64,000 nt of DNA from Tomitella gaofuii (GTDB taxonomy: Bacteria; Actinomycetota; Actinomycetes; Mycobacteriales; Mycobacteriaceae): positions 372,001-436,000 of the forward strand of contig NZ_CP059900.1 of the NCBI RefSeq assembly GCF_014126825.1, written 5' to 3'. This document shows, one piece after another, positions 17,941 to 26,802 of this stretch. Position 1 is the stretch's first letter. Every line of letters starts with the position of its first letter. The notes beneath the pieces were generated by a model. The model had not been told where the DNA came from, made no database searches, and saw only the letters and a program-made list of their open reading frames with translations. The position numbers were made by a program, and so were the translations under genes.

Positions 17941-18095
17941 GGTGGCCCTCGGTTTCTCGGCTCGTCAGGATTCTCGACTCTTCGGGCGAGGCGGTGCCGT
18001 ACCGCCGCCCGGACGAAGAGGGTTCCTACCGATCAATCATCCGCCTGTGGTCCGCCGTCCGTAGTGGTTCGAAGAAATCCCCACCGGAACGCGCC

Positions 18096-18141
18096 GGTGC
18101 GCCGCGTGTCGGAGACCCTGATACACATGGTGCTCGAGGCG
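18096..18141. repeat. 46-bp direct repeat, copy 2
   Basis: Second copy, 43 of 46 bases identical to 16324-16369, upstream of the phytoene-dehydrogenase-like gene. Start-to-start spacing is 1772 bp. No inverted-repeat ends or transposase accompany it. Confidence 0.75.
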
Positions 18142-18210
18142 GGACTGCAGGCGGAGCGCACGGTGCGGGACACAGCGCCGATCAGGCGTACTGGACCGCG
18201 GCCGTGGTCG

Positions 18211-18479
18211 TCACCAGGTCACCGCGGAGCCGGGCGTGCGGATACAGTCCACCGTTTCGCCGGGGAGCACCCCGCACCCCCAACGCTCGGCGGCGAGGTA
18301 CGCACCCAGGCGCAGTCCCAGGTAGCTCCCGTAGGTGCCGGGCCAGGTGCTTCCACGCATGACCCAGGGGACTCCGCCCGGCTGGACGTAGCGCCGGCAG
18401 CCGTTCGCCCTTCATCAGCAGCGACATCTCCAGCAGCTTCTCCACGATCCATGTGCGCAGGGCCGGAGCGGTGTACGCA
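18211..18479 (-). pseudogene. Frameshifted fragment of an unrecognised protein
   Basis: Two overlapping minus-strand frames join into protein-like sequence. The upstream part reads DAYTAPALRTWIVEKLLEMS. After a frameshift near 18405 it continues YVQPGGVPWVMRGSTWPGTY and ends before TGA 18211-18213 with VDCIRTPGSAVTW. The mix of aromatic and glycine-rich motifs looks like real protein, but it lacks a start and needs a frameshift, so it is called a remnant. The family is not recognised. Confidence 0.4.
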
Positions 18480-18683
18480 TCATGAACTCCCGGCGTCAGT
18501 CCGGGGCGGACGAGGCGCTTGCCCCCGGGCGACGATCGCGCACACCGTGGTCACGTAGACGAAGCCGACGAACAGCGTGGCGATGAGGGCCGCGATCGTC
18601 CCGTGTCGCGGTGGCGGTCGGCGTGGGCGATGATGGCATACGGATGTGACATCGGGACCGGTTGGTTGATGTCGCACTCCCAT
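18480..18683 (-). CDS. Possible small membrane protein, 67 residues
   Basis: The frame from ATG 18683 has a basic, proline-rich N-terminal half and one clear membrane segment (IAALIATLFVGFVYVTTVCA), followed by a short polar tail. It lies directly upstream of the frameshifted fragment and in the same direction. The first 27 residues have low-complexity composition, so the true start is doubtful. No family is recognised. Confidence 0.3.
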   Translation of the reverse strand: MGVRHQPTGPDVTSVCHHRPRRPPPRHGTIAALIATLFVGFVYVTTVCAIVARGQAPRPPRTDAGSS

Positions 18684-19079
18684 CCAATCCCATAGGTCAC
18701 ATCCTTTTCCGCCGCCACGCCGATCACATTGAAGCGAAGTTGGAGGTCACAGCGCCCCTACCCGACCTTTCCGGGGCCCCGGCTCCCGGAGTCGGCCGTT
18801 GCCTTGATACCCCGGCTCGGAAATCCGAGTGGGATAATGTCGTGGATTCTGCAGTCGTGCACGTGCACGATTGGGGTGCTGTCACAGTGGGCCCTGCGGA
18901 GGCAGTCCCTGTCCTGCGCGGCACGGCGTCGGAGTTTCGGTGAGCGCATGCAATTGAGCGCCATTGCGTGAAAAGAATGTGCGATCACTTTCCTTGGGTC
19001 GCCGAGTGCCGCACAACGTGTACTGCTCCGCGCTGCGGACAGTTCGTGTACACGAACGTGGTCGAGGAGGGGCGTGCCG
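18684..19079. other. Non-coding stretch upstream of the LuxR-type regulator
   Basis: About 400 bp, less GC-rich than its surroundings, with no supported gene. A 9-bp inverted repeat (GGATGTGAC at 18642-18650 and GTCACATCC at 18696-18704) lies at its left border. The end carries AGGAGGGG (19065-19072), the ribosome site of the next gene. It probably holds that gene's promoter. Confidence 0.4.
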
Positions 19080-21644
19080 ATGAGAGGAGAAGTGGCCACA
19101 GGGGAGTCGAATCGTCGACGCTGGTTCGGCACGCCGCTCGTCCGGACGAGGCTGCTCGGTGCGTTGGACGATGCCGGACCGGTGGTGGTGCTGGCCGCGC
19201 CACGCGGGTTCGGGAAGAGGACGCTCGCGCGGCAGTGGCTGCGCGCGGGCGCCGACGCGGGCGCAGAGGTGCATGAAGCGACTGCGCGCGCCGTGTCCGA
19301 CTCGGGCCGCTGCCTGGGTATCGTCGAGGAGGTCATCGCAGCCGCAGCCCCGGCGCGGCCGTGCCGGGTGGTCATCGTGCTGGAGGACGGCGCGGACGGC
19401 ACGGCGGGGGCCCTGGGGCCGGGTGCGCTCGAGGACATCGCTGTTTTCTCTTCCTGCCACCCCGGAATCCGGGTGCTGATCATCGCCCGGACGCGGTCGG
19501 CAGCGCTGGCCGCCGCCACAGCCGGCATGGAGGTGGGCCTGCTCGGCGCCGCGGAACTGGCGTTCACCGACGCGGAGTTCGCGGACCTGCTGCGGGTCGC
19601 CGGGATCGAGTTTCCCCCGGCGTCGTCGTCGGCCGTCAACGGATTCCTCGGCGGAGTCCCCGCCCTGGCCGATGCGGCGGAGCCGGCGCTGCGACACCTC
19701 GCGGCGTCGGGCTGGGCGGACGACGTCGGCTATATCGACCCGTACGACGACGTGTGGGCGCCGCTGCGGGCATCGGTCGCCGGCCGTGTGGAGGATTCCC
19801 TGGCCGGGCTGCCGCGGGCCACCCGGAACTCGGACATGTTCACCGCGCTTGCGGTGCTGGGCAGCGCGCCGGTGAGGACGCTCGCCGCTATCGCGTCCGT
19901 AGAGGATCCTGCCGCGGTCACGGCGTGGGCGGATACCGTCGGTGTCCAGTGGTCGGACCCGGGCCGGGACGACGAGCGCTGGTCTGTGGCCCCCGTGGCG
20001 CGGTGGGCGCTGGTGGAGCGGATCGCGGACGGTGCACCGTCGGCCGGCCCGGAGGTGCTCGACGCGCTGACCGACCGCCTGGCGGCTTCCGGCGACCAGG
20101 CGTCGGCGCTGCGCGTGCTCATGGCCGTGGGGGACTGGCCGCGTGCCACGGAGTTCATGCGCCGCGACTTCTCCCACTTGATGCGCCAGGACATCCAGCT
20201 GGTGCGCACGTTCCTCGAGGTGCTGCCGCCCGAATGCTCGCGGCACGATCCGATGGTCGAGATGGGGCGGTCCGTCTTCGCGGGGCTCGATGCCGGCACT
20301 TTCGGCGTGGTGACGCGGATGTCGCGCAGCGCCGATGGGCTGGGAAACGATGCGCTGGGGGACGATGCGGGCCTGCCGCTGTCCGATGTCGTGTCCGGCG
20401 CGACGGCGAGCATCGTGCTGCTGCGTCTCTCCGGCGCGTTCGAGGACGGCGCTGCGCTTGCGACCCGGATCGCGGACCGGGTCGCCGGGGTGCCGTCCGG
20501 CGAGCATGAGCTGATCAAGGGGTACCTGCCGCTCTACCGGGGCCAATGGGCGATCGCGCACGAGCTCGCGGGCGATCTGGCCACGGCCGAAGCGCAATTT
20601 CGGGAGACCTTCGCGGAGTCCAAGGCGCTGGGCGTCGACTTCATGGTGAAGAACGCCGCCGGAACCCTGGCCATGAACGATGCACTGACCGGAGCGATGG
20701 ACCGGGCGCGGCGGTGGCTTGCGATCGAGCGGCAGTACCCGGATCCGGGGGGATGGCTGGCCACGCGCGTCCGCATTCCGGGCCGGGTGGCCGACGTATT
20801 CCTCGCGCTCGACGCGATCGATGTCGACGCAGCGGAAACAGCCCTCGACGCGCTGGGCACACCCGAGGACACCGAGGAGTTCTGGGCGCCGATGATCCAT
20901 GCGCACTGCGCCGTGCTCCTGAACCGGGGCAGCCTGCAGGAGGGGCTCGACCTGATCGACAGGGCGCTGCGACAGTACTCGAGGTGGGCGCCACCGCGGT
21001 CGTTCGCGGAGCGGACGCTGAGTCTGATGCGCTGTGATCTGCTCACCGCGCTCGGCCGTGGAAACGAGGCACTGCGTGCGGTGGACGGCCCACCGCGATC
21101 ACCGGGGGCGAGCGTGCGGGCAGCGCGGATACACCTGTTGAACGGTGATCTTGCGGCGGTGCACGAAAAGCTGGGCGATTGCTCCGGCCTGGCGGGCCGC
21201 CCGTGCACGTTCATCGATGGCCTCGTCATCTGCGCGGCTGCGCACGCGGCACGCGGCGAGGACGACCGGGCCCGTGCGGCGCTGGGCCGGGCCGCGGCGG
21301 CCGCGCAGCACTCGGGCTCCGTTCGCCCGCTGCTGCTCGTGCCGCGCATGCATCGGCAGCGGATGCTGCAGTTGCTGCCGGATGCGGATCCGATCCGTGC
21401 GGTGTGGGAGAAACACGACGATGTCGACGTCTTCGCCGGGCGGCTGACGATGGTCACGCTCACGCCACGCGAACTCGCGGTGCTCCGGCTCATAGCAGAA
21501 GGCAAGAGCCGCCGGGAGATCGCCGCGACGCTCTTCGTCTCCGAGAACACCGTCAAGACACAGCTGAGCTCCGTCTACCGCAAGCTGACGGTGCACAACC
21601 GGGACCAGGCCGTGGAGGCGGCGCGCAGGCTGTCACTCTTCTGA
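19080..21644 (+). CDS. Large LuxR-family regulator (MalT/LAL-like) with a degenerate P-loop
   Basis: An 854-residue STAND-type regulator. The start ATG 19080 is chosen for the AGGAGGGG seven bases upstream; GTG 19074 is too close to it. The N-terminal ATPase region (about 25-250) has APRGFGKRTLARQWL at the Walker A position and VVIVLEDGADG at the Walker B position. The final Ser/Thr of the P-loop is replaced by Arg, so nucleotide binding may be altered. A long helical-repeat middle follows. The C-terminal LuxR helix-turn-helix (LTPRELAVLRLIAEGKSRRE, then FVSENTVKTQLSSVYRKL) is intact. No target is indicated by its neighbours, which face the other way. Confidence 0.88.
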   Translation: MRGEVATGESNRRRWFGTPLVRTRLLGALDDAGPVVVLAAPRGFGKRTLARQWLRAGADAGAEVHEATARAVSDSGRCLGIVEEVIAAAAPARPCRVVIVLEDGADGTAGALGPGALEDIAVFSSCHPGIRVLIIARTRSAALAAATAGMEVGLLGAAELAFTDAEFADLLRVAGIEFPPASSSAVNGFLGGVPALADAAEPALRHLAASGWADDVGYIDPYDDVWAPLRASVAGRVEDSLAGLPRATRNSDMFTALAVLGSAPVRTLAAIASVEDPAAVTAWADTVGVQWSDPGRDDERWSVAPVARWALVERIADGAPSAGPEVLDALTDRLAASGDQASALRVLMAVGDWPRATEFMRRDFSHLMRQDIQLVRTFLEVLPPECSRHDPMVEMGRSVFAGLDAGTFGVVTRMSRSADGLGNDALGDDAGLPLSDVVSGATASIVLLRLSGAFEDGAALATRIADRVAGVPSGEHELIKGYLPLYRGQWAIAHELAGDLATAEAQFRETFAESKALGVDFMVKNAAGTLAMNDALTGAMDRARRWLAIERQYPDPGGWLATRVRIPGRVADVFLALDAIDVDAAETALDALGTPEDTEEFWAPMIHAHCAVLLNRGSLQEGLDLIDRALRQYSRWAPPRSFAERTLSLMRCDLLTALGRGNEALRAVDGPPRSPGASVRAARIHLLNGDLAAVHEKLGDCSGLAGRPCTFIDGLVICAAAHAARGEDDRARAALGRAAAAAQHSGSVRPLLLVPRMHRQRMLQLLPDADPIRAVWEKHDDVDVFAGRLTMVTLTPRELAVLRLIAEGKSRREIAATLFVSENTVKTQLSSVYRKLTVHNRDQAVEAARRLSLF

Positions 21645-21668
21645 TGCGCCCGGGCCCGGCGCCGTCGG

Positions 21669-22415
21669 CTACAACACCTGCGAGAGGAACTGCTGCAGCC
21701 GTGCGGTCTCCGGCGCCTCGAAGATCTTCTCCGGGGCGCCCGTCTCCACCACGGTGCCCTGGTCCATGAACAGCACCGTGTCCGACACCTCGCGGGCATA
21801 GCCCATCTCGTGGGTGACCACCACCATGGTCATGCCGCTCGACGACAGGTCCGCCATGAGGGCGAGCACCCCCTTGACCAGTTCGGGGTCGAGGGCGCTG
21901 GTGGCCTCGTCGAAGAACATCACCTGCGGACGCATCGCCAGGGCGCGCGCGATGGCCACGCGCTGCTGCTGGCCGCCGGAGAGGGCGCCGGGGCGTGATC
22001 CGGCCTTGGCGGCGAGCCCCACCAGTTCGAGCTGCTCGCGGGCCAGGGTGCGCGCCTGTTCCTTGCCCATCTTCTGCAGCTTGCGCGGCGCCAGTGCCAC
22101 GTTGTCGAGCACCGACTTGTGCGGAAACAGGTTGAAGTGCTGGAACACCATGCCGATCCGTCGGCGCAGCCGGTCCGGGTTGTCGTGCAGCACGGATTCG
22201 CCGCCCAGCAGGATGTCGCCGGCGTCGGGCTCGTGCAGGCGGTTGAGCACGCGCAGCAGCGTCGACTTGCCGGATCCCGACGGTCCGATCACCGTCACGG
22301 TCTTGCCGGCGTCCACGTGCAGGTCGACGCCGCGCAGCACCGCGTTGCGGCCGAACGCCAAGTGCAGGCCGGTGCCGGTGAGCGACACCGAGCCGGTCTC
22401 ATCGGTGACCGCCAT
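21669..22415 (-). CDS. Polar amino-acid ABC transporter ATPase (GlnQ-like)
   Basis: A 248-residue ABC ATPase. It has Walker [10 protein letters not shown], a Q-loop ([19 protein letters not shown], typical of amino-acid importers), signature LSGGQQQR, Walker [14 protein letters not shown] and the H-loop [10 protein letters not shown]. It powers import together with the fused binding protein/permease encoded immediately upstream; the genes are separated by one base. The gene converges on the LuxR-type gene across a 24-bp gap. Confidence 0.93.
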   Translation of the reverse strand: MAVTDETGSVSLTGTGLHLAFGRNAVLRGVDLHVDAGKTVTVIGPSGSGKSTLLRVLNRLHEPDAGDILLGGESVLHDNPDRLRRRIGMVFQHFNLFPHKSVLDNVALAPRKLQKMGKEQARTLAREQLELVGLAAKAGSRPGALSGGQQQRVAIARALAMRPQVMFFDEATSALDPELVKGVLALMADLSSSGMTMVVVTHEMGYAREVSDTVLFMDQGTVVETGAPEKIFEAPETARLQQFLSQVL

Positions 22416-22416
22416 G

Positions 22417-24240
22417 TCAGGCCTCCTCCAGGAGCTTCGCGTCCGCCGGGTCGAGGGCGCCGGACGAGTCCGGACGGCCGGTGCGCAGGCGGTGGTCGAT
22501 GTAGTTGACCAGGTGCGTCAGCGGGATCGTGAGCACCAGGTACAGGATCCCGGCCGCCACCAGCGGGGAGAGGTTGCCGGTCTGCGCGTTGAGGTCGCGG
22601 CCCACGGCGAACAGTTCGCGCTGGGTGACGATGAGCCCCAGGAAGTAGATGAGCGACGAGTCCTTGATCAGCGAGATGAACTGGTTCATCAGCGCCGGCA
22701 GCACACGGCGCACGCCCTGCGGGACCACCACCAGCCGCATGGCGCCCGAATAGCTGAAGCCGAGGGCGCGCGACGCCTCCATCTGCCCGGACTCGACGCT
22801 CTGGATGCCGGAACGGAAGATCTCGCCGATGTAGGCCGACGACATGAGCGCCAGCGCCGCGGCGCCGAGCCAGTACGGATTGTTGCCGGTGATGCCCTGC
22901 ACGATGGGCCCGACGCCGAGGCCGACGATGAGGATGATCACCACCGCGGGCAGCCCGCGGAACACGTCGGTGTAGATGCGGGAGGGCCAGCGCAACCACC
23001 AATGCCGGGAGATGCCGGCGACGGCCAGCAGCATGCCCAGCACGGTGCCCGCGATACCGGCGGTGACGGAGAGGATCAGCGTGTTCGGCAAGCCGGTCTT
23101 GATCAGGTCCGGGAACGCCTGTTTGTACAGCGACCAGTCGAAGAAGGTGTCGCCCAGCTGCTGCAACGTCGAGCGCGGCTGCTGCTCGGGCGCCGCGGCG
23201 GCCCGGTCGGCGGCCGCGGCCGCGTTGGCCTCGGCGGCGGCCTGGATGTCGGGGAGCACCGGCATCGGCGCGGCCTTGCTGCCCGGCTTCCACCCGTCCG
23301 GCAGCGGGCGCGGCACCCAGTCGGTGTAGAGCTCCGCCCAGGTGCCGTCGGCGATCACCGCGTCGAGCCCCGCGTTGAGCGCGTCGATCAGCGGCTGGTT
23401 GTTCTTGGCTACCGCCCAGCCGATGTAGTTGTCCAGGCTGAAGGTGTTCTGCACGATGGCCATGCCGTCGCCGGGTTTGATCGCGCCGGTCGCCTGTTGC
23501 GAAGGCGCCACCCAGGCGTCGATCTGGCCGGATTTCAGGTTGGCGTAGGCGGTGGCGTAGTCGGGGAACTTCACCGGGTGCAGATGCAGGGTGTTGACCA
23601 CGTAGTCGTCCTGCACGGTGCCCTGCACTACGCCGATGCGGGTGCCGGGGCCCAGGTCGGAGAACGTCTGCACGGCGCCGCCCGCGGGGGCGACGAGGGA
23701 GAAGTAGCCGAAGTCGTACCCGTTGGTGAAGCCGACGGTCTGCCGCCGCTCGGCGGTGGCGGTGATCGACGACGACCCGACGTCGAACCGGCCGGCCGCC
23801 ACTTGCGCCAGCAGCCCGGCGAAGTCGGTGCCCACGAACTTCACCTGCAGGCCCAGCTTGGCGGCCACTGCGCGCAGCAGTTCGTTGTCGAAGCCGGTGT
23901 AGACGTTGTCCGAGTTGACGCAGATGCTCGGCGGCGCGTCGGACAGCGTGCCGACGGTGATCAAGCCCGGCGTGCTCAGGTGCAGCGCGGAGGTGTCGAT
24001 ACGGTCCAGCGGTGTGACGCCGGCCGTGGTGTAGCGGTCCTCGCCGGCCGCGGAGGTGTCGACGTTGGCGGGCGCCGCGGTGGCGCCGGCCAGCCCGCGC
24101 GGCGCGCACTGGCCCTGCGGTGCGCCGCCGGACGCCTCGGAGCCGGCACCGGAGCCGCAGGCAGCGATCGCGCTGCCGAGGATCGCGACGAGCACGAGCC
24201 CGATCAGTATGCGAATACGGCCCGCCGCGCGTCTGGACAT
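22417..24240 (-). CDS. Fused solute-binding protein and permease of an amino-acid ABC importer
   Basis: A 607-residue fusion. The start is ATG 24240, giving a lipoprotein-type signal ([17 protein letters not shown]). A SBP family 3 domain follows (about 75-310), with [36 protein letters not shown] and the GTVQDDYVV loop. An Ala-rich linker (about 335-365) leads to the permease domain with [20 protein letters not shown] and the EAA-type loop [21 protein letters not shown]. Binding protein and channel are therefore one polypeptide. The ATPase gene follows directly. The ligand is probably a polar amino acid; which one is unclear. Confidence 0.9.
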   Translation of the reverse strand: MSRRAAGRIRILIGLVLVAILGSAIAACGSGAGSEASGGAPQGQCAPRGLAGATAAPANVDTSAAGEDRYTTAGVTPLDRIDTSALHLSTPGLITVGTLSDAPPSICVNSDNVYTGFDNELLRAVAAKLGLQVKFVGTDFAGLLAQVAAGRFDVGSSSITATAERRQTVGFTNGYDFGYFSLVAPAGGAVQTFSDLGPGTRIGVVQGTVQDDYVVNTLHLHPVKFPDYATAYANLKSGQIDAWVAPSQQATGAIKPGDGMAIVQNTFSLDNYIGWAVAKNNQPLIDALNAGLDAVIADGTWAELYTDWVPRPLPDGWKPGSKAAPMPVLPDIQAAAEANAAAAADRAAAAPEQQPRSTLQQLGDTFFDWSLYKQAFPDLIKTGLPNTLILSVTAGIAGTVLGMLLAVAGISRHWWLRWPSRIYTDVFRGLPAVVIILIVGLGVGPIVQGITGNNPYWLGAAALALMSSAYIGEIFRSGIQSVESGQMEASRALGFSYSGAMRLVVVPQGVRRVLPALMNQFISLIKDSSLIYFLGLIVTQRELFAVGRDLNAQTGNLSPLVAAGILYLVLTIPLTHLVNYIDHRLRTGRPDSSGALDPADAKLLEEA

Positions 24241-24338
24241 GCGCAGAAGGATAACCGCCGGCACCTGCGCACCGCGGGTCTCGGGGCGCGGGTGTGCGCC
24301 GCCGCACGCCGGGGTGCGGGTGTGGCGGAGGCCGGCAG

Positions 24339-24818
24339 TCAGCCGGGCATGCGCCTGTTGAGCGCCGGCGACGCCAGGCCCGCGAGTGCCCGCAGGAACG
24401 CCTTGGTGCAGTCGAGGAAGTCGAAGTAGTCGCGCCACAGCGTGATCCGGCCGTCGTCGACGGCGAACTTGCCGCACACCCAGAACCGCATGCGCAGCGG
24501 GCCCACGCGGATCTCGTCGATCCGTTCGGTGAGCACCACGTCGCCGTCGGCGGCCGCGGTGAGGGTGTGGACGCCGAAGCCGACCCCCGGGCGGCCGAGC
24601 AGGTCCACCACCGTGCGCATCCTGCGCTCGCCGCGCACGGTGGCCAGCCCCACGTTGGTGTAGACGATGTGCGGGTCGACGAGCTCCATGGCGGTCCGCC
24701 CGTCGCGCGCGGCGAGGGCGCCGAGGAAACGCCGGACGACGGCGATCGGGTCGTCGGGTTCCGCCGCGCTACCGGCGGCAACGACTCCGGTTCCGGCCTC
24801 GGCCCTGTCCTCGGTCAT
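24339..24818 (-). CDS. Limonene-1,2-epoxide hydrolase-like protein (SnoaL-like fold)
   Basis: A 159-residue cone-shaped alpha+beta barrel protein. The C-terminal part CGKFAVDDGRITLWRDYFDF matches the LEH signature, in which an Arg and two Asp residues activate water for epoxide opening; VDPHIVYTNVG is also typical. Mycobacterial relatives (EphG type) act on lipophilic or steroid epoxides. The substrate here is unknown. It lies 98 bp downstream of the ABC transporter's start region on the same strand and is divergent from phnD. A non-catalytic SnoaL-like role cannot be excluded. Confidence 0.8.
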   Translation of the reverse strand: MTEDRAEAGTGVVAAGSAAEPDDPIAVVRRFLGALAARDGRTAMELVDPHIVYTNVGLATVRGERRMRTVVDLLGRPGVGFGVHTLTAAADGDVVLTERIDEIRVGPLRMRFWVCGKFAVDDGRITLWRDYFDFLDCTKAFLRALAGLASPALNRRMPG

Positions 24819-25004
24819 GCGAATCCCCTCCGTCGGCGGTCGATCCGGGCGTGCGGCACCACGATTCCATACCCCGGGGCGCGTCCGGGGAGGACCGGTC
24901 GGAAGTGTCGACGGAACTTCGCCGGGAGTTCATCCCGGCGCAGCATGCGGCTTGCCCGGGCCGGTTTGCATGAGTGTCGACCGGATACCGATGAGGAGTC
25001 ACCC

Positions 25005-25937
25005 ATGAAGCGCATGTCCCGCCCCGCGCGGCGCCTGACCGCTGCGGCGGTCGCGGTGGTCGCGGGCGGCACGCTCGCCGCGTGCGGCCAGTCCGCGCAG
25101 GCCGCCGGCGGCGACGAACTGGTCTTCGCCGCCGTCCCTGCGGAGGCGTCGTCCACGCTGGAGCAGTCGTTCGAGCCGATCGTCGAGCTGCTCTCCCAGG
25201 CGACGGGCAAGGACGTCGTCTTCCAGAACGTCACCGATTACGCGTCGGTGATCGAGGGGCAGCGTGCCGGGAAGATCGACATCGCCTCCTACGGCCCGTT
25301 CTCGTACGTCATCGCCCGGGAGGCGGGCGTGCCCGTCGACCCGGTGGTCGCGTCCGTCGACGAGGAGGGGGCGACGCCGGCCTACTATTCGGTGGCCTAC
25401 GCACTCCCGGATTCGGGCATCACCGACCTGGCCGACGCGCGCGGCAAGCGGGTGTGCTTCGTCGACCGCGCCTCCACCTCCGGTTTCCTCGCCCCGCTCG
25501 AAGGGCTGGCCGCGGCGGGCGTGACGCAGGGAGACTACAGCGAGGTGCTTGCCGGCAGTCACGATGCGTCGGTGCTGTCGCTGACCAGCGGCCAGTGCGA
25601 CGTGGCCTTCACCCACAGCGACATGCTGGCCACACTGGAGCGCACCGGGCAGCTCTCCTCCGACGCGGTGACGCAGGTGTGGAGGTCGTCGCCGCTGCCC
25701 GAAGACCCGATCGTGGTCAACCGCGAGACACTCGACGACGCGACCCGCGAGGCCGTCGTCACGGCGCTGCGCGAGCAGGCCAACAAGCCGGCGCTCGTCG
25801 CCGCCGGGATCTGCGCGTCCGAAGAGGAGTGCACGCTGCCGGAGGAGACCGGGTGGGGGTACACGCCGGTGGACGACGCCGACTACGACGCGGTCCGGCG
25901 CATCTGCGACGTCACGAAGGCGGAAGCATGCAGCTGA
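25005..25937 (+). CDS. phnD: Phosphonate/phosphate-type ABC binding lipoprotein (PhnD-like)
   Basis: A 310-residue periplasmic-type binding protein. The signal peptide ends in the lipobox TLAAC (about residue 27). The domain shows the PhnD pattern: VFAAVPAEASSTLEQSFEPI, GKDVVFQNVTDYASVIEGQR, the anion loop IDIASYGPFSYVIA, then VCFVDRASTSGFLAP. Such proteins capture phosphonates or phosphite and deliver them to PhnCE. The ATPase gene overlaps its end by 10 bases. The downstream FAD oxidoreductase, PhnX-like hydrolase and dehydrogenase support a phosphonate ligand. Confidence 0.9.
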   Translation: MKRMSRPARRLTAAAVAVVAGGTLAACGQSAQAAGGDELVFAAVPAEASSTLEQSFEPIVELLSQATGKDVVFQNVTDYASVIEGQRAGKIDIASYGPFSYVIAREAGVPVDPVVASVDEEGATPAYYSVAYALPDSGITDLADARGKRVCFVDRASTSGFLAPLEGLAAAGVTQGDYSEVLAGSHDASVLSLTSGQCDVAFTHSDMLATLERTGQLSSDAVTQVWRSSPLPEDPIVVNRETLDDATREAVVTALREQANKPALVAAGICASEEECTLPEETGWGYTPVDDADYDAVRRICDVTKAEACS

Positions 25938-26791
25938 TCGGGACGCATGCCGCCGGCGGGGCCGGTGCGCTCGGCGCGGACGCAGAGGACGGAGACATCG
26001 CGGCGTCGCTGCGCGGGGTCACCAAGGACTTCGGCTCCGTGCGCGGGCTCGACGGCGTCGACCTGGACTTCCGCTCCGGCGAGGTGACGGTGCTGCTGGG
26101 GCTCTCGGGTTCGGGCAAGTCGACGCTGCTGCGGCATCTCAACGGGCTGCAGTCGCCGACGGCCGGCGAGGTGACGGTACTGGGCACGCGGCTCGACACC
26201 GGGGACGGACGCGGCCTGCGCCGGCTGCGCCGCGGCATCGGATTCATCTTCCAGCACTTCCACCTGGTGGAGTCGATGTCGGTGCTGGAGAACGTGTGCA
26301 CCGGGCGCCTGGGGGCACTGCGCGGCCCGCGGCTGTCGCTGATGATGTACCCGCGGTCGGTGCGTGCCGAGGCCATGGCGCAGTTGGAACGTGTGGGGCT
26401 CGCCGACCGGGCCTTCCAGCGGGCCGACACGCTCTCCGGCGGCCAGAAGCAGCGGGTGGCCATCGCACGGGCGCTCATCCAGCGGCCGCGGATCCTGCTC
26501 GCCGACGAGCCCGTCGCCTCCCTCGACCCCGTCTCCGCGGGCGAGGTGATCGACCTGCTGCGGGAGATCGGCGACGAGCAGGGGCTCACCGTGATCTGCT
26601 CGCTGCACCAAGTGCGCACGGCGCTCGACTTCGCCGACCGCATCGTGGGACTGCAGGGCGGCCGGGTGGTGCTCGACGAGCGGGCCGCCGGCCTGACCAC
26701 CGACGCCGCGTTCGCCATTTACGACCGTGTGGCACAGCCTGATCCGGCGCGGTCTGATCCGACACAGCGCGTCCCCGCGCTCGCCGGCTGA
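25928..26791 (+). CDS. phnC: Phosphonate ABC transporter ATPase (PhnC)
   Basis: A 287-residue ATPase. After a non-conserved N-terminus of about 25 residues come Walker A GLSGSGKST, the Q-loop region IGFIFQHFHLVESMSVLENV, signature [15 protein letters not shown], Walker B ILLADEPVASLDP and H-loop ICSLHQVRTAL. The insertion with RLGALRGPRLSLMMYP between Q-loop and signature is typical of PhnC. It starts at ATG 25928 inside the end of phnD, giving translational coupling. The permease gene follows after 11 bases. Confidence 0.93.
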   Translation: MQLIGTHAAGGAGALGADAEDGDIAASLRGVTKDFGSVRGLDGVDLDFRSGEVTVLLGLSGSGKSTLLRHLNGLQSPTAGEVTVLGTRLDTGDGRGLRRLRRGIGFIFQHFHLVESMSVLENVCTGRLGALRGPRLSLMMYPRSVRAEAMAQLERVGLADRAFQRADTLSGGQKQRVAIARALIQRPRILLADEPVASLDPVSAGEVIDLLREIGDEQGLTVICSLHQVRTALDFADRIVGLQGGRVVLDERAAGLTTDAAFAIYDRVAQPDPARSDPTQRVPALAG

Positions 26792-26802
26792 GCGGGGGAC
26801 CG

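Noticed and set aside
18642-18704. GGATGTGAC/GTCACATCC inverted repeat as a terminator
   Set aside because: The arms are 9 bp with a 45-bp spacer, and no confident gene ends there; kept only as a remark on the region.
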